From: Streptomyces sp. NBC_00370 | GTDB taxonomy: Bacteria > Actinomycetota > Actinomycetes > Streptomycetales > Streptomycetaceae | Assembly: GCF_036084755.1 (NCBI RefSeq) | Contig: NZ_CP107968.1 | Coordinates: 1,054,001-1,118,000 of the forward strand | Direction of reading: 5' to 3' | Length of the DNA stretch: 64,000 nucleotides | Shown here: positions 43,558 to 51,181 of the stretch, piece by piece | Layout of the letters: every line of letters starts with the position of its first letter | Numbering within the stretch: the stretch's first letter is position 1 | Notes under the pieces: generated by a model | Seen by the model: only the letters and a program-made list of their open reading frames with translations | Databases searched by the model: none | What the model was told of the DNA's origin: nothing | Program-made: the position numbers and the translations under genes

Positions 43558-44621
43558 CCGCCCTCGGCGTGCTCGACTGCGAGGATGTCGCCTGGTTCCG
43601 CGACAGCCCGACCATGCCCGCCTCGGCGCGCGGCGCCGCCGCCACCCTGGCGCGGCGGATCGGGCTGAACAGCCATCGCGCCTCGGAGGTGGCACTCGCC
43701 GTCACGGAAGCGGCGACCAACCTCCACCTGCACGCCGTCGACGGATCGCTGCTGCTGCGGGTGTTGCGTACGGCGAACGAGGCCGCGGTGGAGTTCCTGA
43801 CCGTGGACATGGGGCCCGGTATGCGCGACGTGGCCGGCGCGTTCGCCGACGGGACCTCCTCACGGGGCACGCTCGGCATCGGACTCGGTGCCGTGGCGCG
43901 GCTCGCCGACACCTTCGACATCCACTCGATCCCCGGTCGTGGCACGGTGATGAGCGCGCAGTTCTGGTCGCGCAACGCGTCGGACAGCGTACGGGCGTCG
44001 GAGACGGCCGTGGTCGACACGTCGGTGGCCGCCGGTGTGACCCGTCCCATCAGCGGCGAGACCAGCTGCGGCGACGCGTGGGCGGTACGGGTCGAACCCG
44101 GCGCCGACGCCGAAGCGGCGCCCGCGCTGCTGGTGATGATGTGCGACGGGCTCGGGCACGGCCCGCTCGCTGCCCTGGCGGGTGACACGGCGGTCACCGC
44201 CTTCCGGCAGAGCAGTGCCCGGCTGCCCGACGCCGTCCTGCGCGACATCCATACGGCGCTGCGCGGCACACGGGGCGGCGCGGTGGCGGTCGCCCGGGTC
44301 GAGCCGTCGGCGGGGCGCCTGCTGTACTGCGGTGTCGGGAACGTCAGCGGCTACGTCATCACTCCGACGGCCAGGGCCGGGCTGATGTCGGCGCCGGGCA
44401 TCGTCGGCCAGCAGATGCGCACCCTGCGCACCTTCGAGCAGCCGCTGGTGCCGGGCGGTGCGCTCGTGATGCACTCGGACGGACTGACCGAGCGCTGGAC
44501 CATGGACGCCCTGCCGGGACTGCTGCAGCACACCCCCGCCGTGATCGCGGGGCAGTTGCTGCGCGAGGCGGCCGTACGGCGCGACGACGCCGGGATCGTG
44601 GTTGTCAAGGGAGCCTGGTGA
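43554..44621 (+). CDS. RsbX-like PP2C phosphatase with N-terminal GHKL domain
   Basis: 355 residues from GTG 43554 (GTGA overlap). N-terminal RsbT/RsbW-like ATPase (about 5-135: VTEAATNLHLHA N-box, DMGPGM G1, GTLGIGLGAVARLAD G2) joined to a PP2C/SpoIIE-type phosphatase (about 155-355: SCGDAWAV, MCDGLGHGPLAALAG, SDGLTERW). Kinase and phosphatase parts in one chain could reset the stressosome. Bacillus RsbX is phosphatase only. Confidence 0.85.
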   Translation: MTALGVLDCEDVAWFRDSPTMPASARGAAATLARRIGLNSHRASEVALAVTEAATNLHLHAVDGSLLLRVLRTANEAAVEFLTVDMGPGMRDVAGAFADGTSSRGTLGIGLGAVARLADTFDIHSIPGRGTVMSAQFWSRNASDSVRASETAVVDTSVAAGVTRPISGETSCGDAWAVRVEPGADAEAAPALLVMMCDGLGHGPLAALAGDTAVTAFRQSSARLPDAVLRDIHTALRGTRGGAVAVARVEPSAGRLLYCGVGNVSGYVITPTARAGLMSAPGIVGQQMRTLRTFEQPLVPGGALVMHSDGLTERWTMDALPGLLQHTPAVIAGQLLREAAVRRDDAGIVVVKGAW

Positions 44622-46006
44622 AGGTGGCCGGCGCCGGCGCCGGCGCCGGACATCTCCTCGCTTTCGACCTCGCGTCGGCGCAGGACGTCTTCGCGCTGCG
44701 CCGCAGCGGGCAGTCGGCGGCCGAGGCGCTCGGCCTCGACGCCCAGGACCAGGTGCGGCTCGCGACGGCGCTCAGCGAGCTGGGCCGGGACCGGCTGGGC
44801 TGCGCGGCGCTGACGGTGACCTTCGCGCTGGCCGGCGAGGCGCCGCCCACCCTGCTCGTGACGCTCGCCTGGAACAGCGGTCCGCCGCCCAGCACCGAGT
44901 CGCTGGAGCTGGCGACCCGGCTGGTGCCCAGGCTCCGGCACGAGCCGGGCGACCCGCGCAGCCGGATCGTGGTGGAGCAGCCCGCCGTCGCCCTCGCCCC
45001 GCACGAGGCACACCGCCGGGTGAGCGAGGCGCTGCGCCGGACGGACCACACCACGCTCGCCGAGGATCTGCGCGCCCAGACCCGCGACCTGATCGCCACG
45101 CTGGAGGAGACCCGCGCCCAGCGGGAGGAGCTGCGCCGGCTCAACGAGGAGCTGGAAGAGACCAACAAAGGTGTGCTGGCGCTGTACACCGAACTCTCCC
45201 AGGAGCTGGAGGAGACCAACAGCGGTGTGGTGGCCCTGCACAGCGAACTGGAGGACAAGTCGCGGCAGTTGCGGGAGACCAGTGAGGCGAAGACCCGGTT
45301 CTGGACCAACATCAGCCATGAGCTGAAGACCCCGGTCAACGCCGTCGTGGCCCTGTCCCAGCTGCTGCTGGCCCCGGACTCGGCGTATCTGGACGACGAG
45401 CAGAAACACCGGATCGCGCTCATCGCCTCGTCGGGGAACACCCTGCTCGCGCTGGTCGGTGATCTGCTGGACGTGGCCAAGGCCGAGTCGGGGCAGCTGG
45501 AGCCGCACCTCGAACCGGTCGACCTGCGGACGCTGGTGGGGCAGCTCGGCGGTGTGCTGCGCAGTATGTTCCCCACCGACGACGTCACGTTCGTGACACC
45601 CGAGCCGAAGACCCTGCCCGTCGTGGTCACCGACGAGGTGCTGCTGACCCGGGTGCTGCGCAATCTGCTGTCCAACGCGCTGAAGTTCACCGACAGCGGC
45701 GAGGTACGGCTGGACGTCGAAGCCGACTCCGCCGGGCCCTGGCTGATCTTCACCGTCAGCGACACCGGCGTCGGCATTCCCGCGCACGAACTCAAGCGGG
45801 TCTTCGAGGAGTTCTACCAGGTGCCCGGGGCACACCAACGAGGACGACAGGGCACAGGACTCGGGCTGCCGTACGCCCGCACCCTCACCGAGCTGCTCGG
45901 CGGCACGCTCCGGCTGACCAGCAGGCCCGGGACCGGTACCCGCATCGTGGTCCGGCTGCCCAACCCGTCCCCGGGGACGACACACGCACAGGAGGCCGAC
46001 CGGTGA
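44618..46006 (+). CDS. Hybrid-context sensor histidine kinase with RsbT-like N-terminus
   Basis: 462 residues from GTG 44618 (GTGA overlap). The first 90 residues resemble an RsbT domain (QDQVRLATALSELGRDRLG versus DQTKFITAASELARNTL) but the N-box Asn is Asp and no G1/G2 boxes follow, so this part is probably not an ATPase. A long coiled-coil (about 140-225, with two ELEETN repeats) precedes HisKA (FWTNISHELKTPVNAV, about 228-243) and HATPase (NLLSNALKFTD; DTGVGIP; GTGLGL). No membrane helix: a cytosolic kinase feeding the response regulator next. Confidence 0.87.
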   Translation: MKVAGAGAGAGHLLAFDLASAQDVFALRRSGQSAAEALGLDAQDQVRLATALSELGRDRLGCAALTVTFALAGEAPPTLLVTLAWNSGPPPSTESLELATRLVPRLRHEPGDPRSRIVVEQPAVALAPHEAHRRVSEALRRTDHTTLAEDLRAQTRDLIATLEETRAQREELRRLNEELEETNKGVLALYTELSQELEETNSGVVALHSELEDKSRQLRETSEAKTRFWTNISHELKTPVNAVVALSQLLLAPDSAYLDDEQKHRIALIASSGNTLLALVGDLLDVAKAESGQLEPHLEPVDLRTLVGQLGGVLRSMFPTDDVTFVTPEPKTLPVVVTDEVLLTRVLRNLLSNALKFTDSGEVRLDVEADSAGPWLIFTVSDTGVGIPAHELKRVFEEFYQVPGAHQRGRQGTGLGLPYARTLTELLGGTLRLTSRPGTGTRIVVRLPNPSPGTTHAQEADR

Positions 46007-47613
46007 CCGACGACGCGGCGCTGCTCGACAGTGCCCCAGCCACCGTTCTGGTGATCGACGACGACGAGTCGAACCGCTACGTCCTCAGCAGCTGGCTCAG
46101 GCGGGGCGGGCACACGGTGATCGAGGCGCACGACGGGACACAGGGCCTCGCGCTGCTCGCGCCGGGCCTGGAGCCGCGGCCCGAGGTCGCCGTCGTCGAC
46201 GTACGGCTCCCGGACATGACCGGGTTCGAGGTCTGCGAACACATCAAGGCGGACCCGTACACCGCGGCGCTGCCGGTGATCCATATCTCGGCGGCCGCCC
46301 TCACCCCCGAGGACCACGCCGAGGGGCTGCACCGCGGGGCGGACGCGTATCTCAACCAGCCCATCGATCCCGCCGAGTTCCTGGCGACCGTCACGGCGAC
46401 CCTGCGCTACGCGCGCGCCCGCCGCAGGGCCGAACGGCTCGCGGCGCGGCTGACCCTGCTCAACCGCACCACCCTCGACGTGTACCGGGCGATCGGCTTC
46501 CACTCCTTCGCCGCGGCGGCGACGGGCGGGGCCGCGTCCCTGATGTCGTGCGCCGTCAGCGCGGTCTTCCTGACCCCGCAGGGCCAGGCGGTGCACAGCT
46601 CCATCACCGGGCCCGGCCAGGCGCCGCGCTCCACGCCGTCCACCCCCGAGCTGCTGAACCGGCTGGCCGGACACACGCTCGGCACCGGCACCGGCGCGGA
46701 GATCGCCCGGCTGCCACGGGCCGTGTGGAAGACACTGCTGCCGGGCGACCAGCTCGACGAGGACGTGATCCTGGCGGTGGCGCGCACCAAGCGCGGCCGG
46801 CCGCCGGTCTGCTTCGCCGTACCGGCCGCCGCCGTGGGCGGCAACGACGACCAGGAGCTGTTCCAGCAACTGGCCCATGCCTGCGCCCTGTCGCTGGAGG
46901 CGCTGCGCACCTACAACGAGGAACACTCCTTCGCCCTCACACTCCAGCGCACCTTCCTGCCGGACCGGCTGCCCGCGGTGCCCGGGGTCGATCTGGCGTT
47001 CCGCTATCTGCCGGCGTCCCGGCACGCGGAGATCGGCGGTGACTTCTACGAGGCGCTGGAGACCTCCGACGGGCTGCTGCTCGCCATCGGTGACGTGGCG
47101 GGGCACTCCATGGCGGCGGCGGCCGTGATGGGTGAGGTGCGGCACGGGATGCGCGCCTACGCGCTGGAGGGCCACTCCCCGCACCACATCAACGAACGGC
47201 TGGAGACACTGCTGGCGCAGTCACAGCCGGGGCTCACCGTGACGATGTGTCTGATCCTGGTCGAGCCCGGTGGCCGCAGGCTCCACATCTCCAACGCGGG
47301 GCACATTCCGCCGCTGCTGCTCCTTCCCGGCGGCGGGGCCGAATTCGTCCACGAGCACGGCCCGTTGCTGGGGCTGGGGCTGCCGCACCCGGCGGCCACG
47401 GTGGTCGACACGGCGCCGGGCACCCGGATCGTCCTCATCACCGACGGGCTCGTCGAGGTCCGCAGCACCAACATCGACGACAGTCTCGACGAGTTGAGTG
47501 CCGCGGCCGCGACGGGTCCGCAGGAGCTCGAAGCGCTGTGCGACTCGCTGCTGGAGAGGTTCGGCGAGGAGAAGGACGACGACATCGCCCTGCTCACCGT
47601 CCGGCTCAACTGA
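46003..47613 (+). CDS. Response regulator with PP2C (SpoIIE/RsbU-like) output
   Basis: 536 residues from GTG 46003 (GTGA overlap). Receiver domain at 14-135: acidic pair D20/D21, phospho-acceptor D66 in VVDVRLPD, S96; the usual Lys-Pro is Gln119-Pro120 (YLNQPI). A GAF-like linker (about 150-305) leads to a PP2C domain (about 310-535; AEIGGDFYEAL, GDVAGHSMAAAAVMG, TDGLVEV). It should dephosphorylate an anti-sigma antagonist when switched by the kinase or RsbT. Ends within a 13-nt tandem repeat. Confidence 0.9.
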   Translation: MTDDAALLDSAPATVLVIDDDESNRYVLSSWLRRGGHTVIEAHDGTQGLALLAPGLEPRPEVAVVDVRLPDMTGFEVCEHIKADPYTAALPVIHISAAALTPEDHAEGLHRGADAYLNQPIDPAEFLATVTATLRYARARRRAERLAARLTLLNRTTLDVYRAIGFHSFAAAATGGAASLMSCAVSAVFLTPQGQAVHSSITGPGQAPRSTPSTPELLNRLAGHTLGTGTGAEIARLPRAVWKTLLPGDQLDEDVILAVARTKRGRPPVCFAVPAAAVGGNDDQELFQQLAHACALSLEALRTYNEEHSFALTLQRTFLPDRLPAVPGVDLAFRYLPASRHAEIGGDFYEALETSDGLLLAIGDVAGHSMAAAAVMGEVRHGMRAYALEGHSPHHINERLETLLAQSQPGLTVTMCLILVEPGGRRLHISNAGHIPPLLLLPGGGAEFVHEHGPLLGLGLPHPAATVVDTAPGTRIVLITDGLVEVRSTNIDDSLDELSAAAATGPQELEALCDSLLERFGEEKDDDIALLTVRLN

Positions 47614-47653
47614 CCGGATCAACCGGCCGGATCAACTGGCCGGATCAACTGGT
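47602..47653. repeat. 13-nt tandem repeat spanning two convergent stops
   Basis: Four contiguous 13-mers: CGGCTCAACTGAC (47602), CGGATCAACCGGC (47615), CGGATCAACTGGC (47628), CGGATCAACTGGT (47641). The first contains the stop of the response-regulator gene; the last contains the stop of the MFS gene on the other strand. Confidence 0.85.
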
Positions 47654-49360
47654 CGGCCGGGCGCCTTCGTCGGCGAGCGCACTGACCTCGCTGTCGACGT
47701 ATCCGCGGTGCCGCTCGGCGTCCTCGCGCGCCTTCTTCGGGCTCCAGCGTCCCGCCATCACGAAGATGAACGGGATGAAGACGATCTGGCCGCCGACGGT
47801 CACCCACCACCAGGTCTGCCACTGACCAGGTCCGTCGGCCACCGCCTTCCGCACCTCGGGACCGTGCTCGCGAAGGATCTTCAGCTGCGGCTGCGCCTTC
47901 TGTACGAGCGCCAGGTCGGCGGGTCCCACCTCTCGGGCGGCCTGTTGTGCCAGCGCCGGGGGGATCGCCGTCGGCGGGTACTTGGCGAGTTGGGCGAAGA
48001 TCTCGGGGTGCGCGTCGACGACGGCCAGCGCGGGCGCCGCCTGTGCCTGCGCGGTCGCCACCTCCGTACCGTGTTCGACCAGCGGGGACGCCGAGGTCAC
48101 CACGATCGGGACGAAGGCCGAGGAGACCGCGACCACGATCCGGATGATCCAGCCCCACACGGCGAGTCCGGTGGCGGTGGCGGCCGGGTTGCGGCGCTCC
48201 ACGGTCTCGGTGAAGCTCGCCATCCACGGCGCGTAGGCGATGCCGGAGAGCGCCCCGATCCCGATGAACAGCACGGCGAAGGTGTAGTAGCCGGTGTGCG
48301 GATGCGTCGCGAGGACGGCGAACGTGGACGTGACGGCGATCGAGCCCAACCCGCCGACCAGCATGAACGGTTTGCGCACCTTGACGAGGTCGGAGAGCAG
48401 CCCGGCCACCACGAGGGCGATGGCGTTGGCACCCCAGTACCAGTTGGCCAGTCCGTTGGTGCGCTGCTGGCTGTAGCCGAAGTTGGCCGAGAAGTAGACG
48501 ACGAAGTTGCCGACGGCGGCGAAGTACAGCAGCAGGAAGAGGCTGATGGCGATGGCGGAGCCCACCACGTCGAGATGGAGCATCTGCCGCCAGGTCTGTT
48601 GTGACTCCCGTACGGGCGCGGCTCGTTCGGCGCGGGCCTCGACCAGTTTACGGTCGTGCAGGCTGACCATGACCTGGTCCCGCATGCCGGGGGACAGCTC
48701 CCGCAGCCCGAGCAGGGCGATCACGAACATGATCAGCCCGGCGATGCCGGAGTAGCGCAGCTCGTCCTGCCAGGTCGACGAGTCGAGTGTGCTGCTGGTG
48801 ACCACGGTGACGACGAGACTGCCGAGGACGGGACCCATCGTCCAGTACCCCATGGCGGTCGCCCTGCCGAGCTGCGGCGAGAAGTCGCGGATCAGTGCGG
48901 GGGTCGCGACCAGGACGATGCCCTCGACGAAGCCGACGGCCGCGAAGAGGATCAGATAGGCCGTCTCGTTGGGCGAGTTGGGTAGTCCGAGCAGCAACAG
49001 CAGCCCGGCCACGAGCAGTCCGTAGACAACGAGGTTCGCCCGTCCCCAGCGGTCGGCGAAGCCGGCGATGAGGGAGGTGAAGGCGCCGACGGCGTTGCCG
49101 ATGACGGACACCCACACGAAGTAGGTGTACGACATGTGGTAGTTGGTGATGATCGAGGTGGCCACCGCGTACTGCACGTACAGCATGTAGTAGAGGACGA
49201 CGGTGGTCACGACGACGATCGCGAGATAGCCGTAGCGGCGTGCCGGGTCGGGATAGTGCGCCAGGTCCCGGCGCCAGAGCCGGGCACCGATACCGGGCGT
49301 GCCGGCGTCGGTGGTGGGTCCGTTCCCCATGTCGGCAGCCTGCGGCGGATGGGTGGACAT
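47645..49360 (-). CDS. MFS transporter with large extracytoplasmic insert
   Basis: 571 residues from ATG 49360 (GAGGAGG upstream). Twelve helices in the metabolite:H+ symporter style (ADRWGRANLVVYGLLVAG loop; DFSPQLGRATAMGYWTMGPVLGSLVV). A polar insert of about 95 residues (roughly 420-515, Ala/Pro/Gln-rich, VVDAHPEIFAQLAKYPPTAIPPALAQQA) lies before the last helix, not usual for the family. A perfect TetR-type palindrome sits upstream at 49443-49460. Substrate unknown. Confidence 0.85.
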   Translation of the reverse strand: MSTHPPQAADMGNGPTTDAGTPGIGARLWRRDLAHYPDPARRYGYLAIVVVTTVVLYYMLYVQYAVATSIITNYHMSYTYFVWVSVIGNAVGAFTSLIAGFADRWGRANLVVYGLLVAGLLLLLGLPNSPNETAYLILFAAVGFVEGIVLVATPALIRDFSPQLGRATAMGYWTMGPVLGSLVVTVVTSSTLDSSTWQDELRYSGIAGLIMFVIALLGLRELSPGMRDQVMVSLHDRKLVEARAERAAPVRESQQTWRQMLHLDVVGSAIAISLFLLLYFAAVGNFVVYFSANFGYSQQRTNGLANWYWGANAIALVVAGLLSDLVKVRKPFMLVGGLGSIAVTSTFAVLATHPHTGYYTFAVLFIGIGALSGIAYAPWMASFTETVERRNPAATATGLAVWGWIIRIVVAVSSAFVPIVVTSASPLVEHGTEVATAQAQAAPALAVVDAHPEIFAQLAKYPPTAIPPALAQQAAREVGPADLALVQKAQPQLKILREHGPEVRKAVADGPGQWQTWWWVTVGGQIVFIPFIFVMAGRWSPKKAREDAERHRGYVDSEVSALADEGARPTS

Positions 49361-49442
49361 ACGGCCTCCTCGGGGTACCGGGAGCAAGGCGTCCGACCGC
49401 GCTTGATGCGCCGGTGGCCGCTCCGGGAACGACCAGAGGCTA

Positions 49443-49460
49443 GTACCGACTGGTCGGTAC
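49443..49460. promoter_or_regulatory. Perfect 18-bp palindrome, TetR-type operator
   Basis: GTACCGAC-TG-GTCGGTAC, inside a wider CTAG...CTAG frame (49440-49465). Located 83 bases before the MFS start (minus strand). No tetR gene lies within several kb, so the regulator is encoded elsewhere. Confidence 0.65.
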
Positions 49461-49555
49461 GGCCTAGATGCGTGCAGGGGGAATTTGACCGGACGCCGGG
49501 GCGCCGCCGGGGCGGCTCAGGGCTCGACGGCGGCTGGTGGCGGATCGGTGGCCGT

Positions 49556-50563
49556 TCAGTAGCCGCCGCGCCCGCGCAGGATCCGGCGCGGGTTGTCGAC
49601 CAGCATCGTGGCGATCTCGCTCTCGGACACGCCGCGCGCCCGCAGCGCGGGCAGCACATCGCGGGTGAGGTGCAGATAGTGCCAGTTGGGCAGCAGTCCG
49701 GGCAGCTCCCGCATCGGGAACCAGTCGATGTAGCAGGACGCGTCGTGGGACAGCACGATCCGGTCGGCGTAACCGCGCTCGCACAGCGCGGCCACCGTGG
49801 CGACCCGCCGTTCGAAGGGCAGGAGCGAGTCCAGACCGAACCGGTCCATCCCGAGCAGTGAGCCCCGGTCGGCGATGGCCGTCAGATAGTCCAGGTCGGC
49901 GCTGTCGCCGCAGTGTCCGATGACGACGCGGGTGAGGTCGACCCCCTCGGCGGCGAACAGGTCCTGCTGCTCGATGCCGCGCCGGGTCCCCGCGTGGGTG
50001 TGGGTCAGGATCGGCACACCGGTGGCGCGGTGCGCCCGTGCGACGGCCCGCAGCACCCGTTCCACACCGGGGGTCACACCGGGCTCGTCGGTGGCGCATT
50101 TGAGCACCCCGGCCCTGACCCCGGTGTGGGCGATGCCTTCGGTGATGTCGGCGACGAACAGGTCCACCAGGGGGTCGTCGCCGCCGAGCGGTGTGCCGGG
50201 GCCGCGCATGCTCAGATAGTGCGGGACGTCGTTGTAGGTGTAGAGCCCCGTGGCGACGACGATGTTGATGCCGACCTGTTCGGCCACCCGCTGGATCCGC
50301 GGGATGTACCGGCCGAGTCCGATGACGGTGGGGTCGACGATGGTGGAGATTCCGGCGGCGGCGAGTTCCGTGAGCCGCCGGACGGCGCGCGGCACCTCTT
50401 CGGACTCCTGGAACCCCTGGTGCTCCGGGTAGTTGTCGGCGAACTCGGGGCTGAGCACGAAGATGTGCTCGTGCATCAGCACCCTGCCGAGCTCACCGGC
50501 CGGCACGGGGCCGCGCACGGTGGGCACGGTGTCCGGTGTCGCGGGGGTGTCTCCGTACGCCAT
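49556..50563 (-). CDS. Phosphotriesterase-family amidohydrolase (lactonase-like)
   Basis: 335 residues from ATG 50563 (GGGAGGGG upstream). Binuclear metal site elements in order: HEH (VLMHEHIF, about 29-36), the bridging Lys in RAGVLKCATDE (about 150), His in THTHAG (about 187), GHCGDS (about 212) and Asp in SHDAS (about 272). PTE relatives mostly hydrolyse lactones or phosphoesters. No signal peptide. It stands alone between the MFS gene and the divergent copper-oxidase operon. Confidence 0.87.
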   Translation of the reverse strand: MAYGDTPATPDTVPTVRGPVPAGELGRVLMHEHIFVLSPEFADNYPEHQGFQESEEVPRAVRRLTELAAAGISTIVDPTVIGLGRYIPRIQRVAEQVGINIVVATGLYTYNDVPHYLSMRGPGTPLGGDDPLVDLFVADITEGIAHTGVRAGVLKCATDEPGVTPGVERVLRAVARAHRATGVPILTHTHAGTRRGIEQQDLFAAEGVDLTRVVIGHCGDSADLDYLTAIADRGSLLGMDRFGLDSLLPFERRVATVAALCERGYADRIVLSHDASCYIDWFPMRELPGLLPNWHYLHLTRDVLPALRARGVSESEIATMLVDNPRRILRGRGGY

Positions 50564-50701
50564 CGCCCGGCCCCTCCCGCGTCGCCCGTGTGGTGCGCGG
50601 TAGTGACCGTAGAGGCAGCCCGTCGCGCGGTCAATGGGCGCTACCGGCGGTCCAGTCGGCGCTGCGAGACTGCACGACGCCACCGACCCGGAGTGATGCA
50701 G

Positions 50702-51181
50702 ATGACCCAGTCGCTCGAAACACTGCCGCCCGAAGAAGGACCCGGCGAAGAACCGGACGAGACCCCCGCCGGGAGACCCGGTCCCGCGCGAGCCGCCAAG
50801 CGCTGGCCGCTGGTGGTGCTGCGCACCCTGGTGTGCGCGCTGACACTGCTGATGCTGATCCAGCCGGTCCTGGCCGGACAGTTCGTCACCGGTGACACCG
50901 ATCTGCTGGACCTGCACGCCCTCAACGCCACCTTCATCTCCGCCGTGAGCTGGATCCTGGTGGCCGCCGCCGTCACACTGTGGCGGCCCGGCGGCGGACC
51001 GGTGTGGCCGATCGGTGTGACACTGCTGGTGGCCGGGCTCGTGGAGGCACAGAGCGGCTTCGGCTACTCGCGGAATCTCGCCGTGCACATCCCGCTCGGT
51101 GTCGCCCTGGTCGCCGGTACGACGGCGCTGGGGTACTGGGTGTTCGCCTACCGGCCCGGCCGGCCGCGGAACGCGTCGTGA
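50702..51181 (+). CDS. Four-helix membrane protein coupled to multicopper oxidase
   Basis: 159 residues from ATG 50702 (GGAG eight bases upstream; ATG 50696 is in frame too). A charged N-tail (1-35) is followed by about four membrane helices, with a His/Asn-containing extracellular loop (DLLDLHALNATF). Stop and next start share one base (TGATG). Such proteins may anchor or supply electrons or copper to the oxidase; this is inferred from position only. Confidence 0.72.
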   Translation: MTQSLETLPPEEGPGEEPDETPAGRPGPARAAKRWPLVVLRTLVCALTLLMLIQPVLAGQFVTGDTDLLDLHALNATFISAVSWILVAAAVTLWRPGGGPVWPIGVTLLVAGLVEAQSGFGYSRNLAVHIPLGVALVAGTTALGYWVFAYRPGRPRNAS

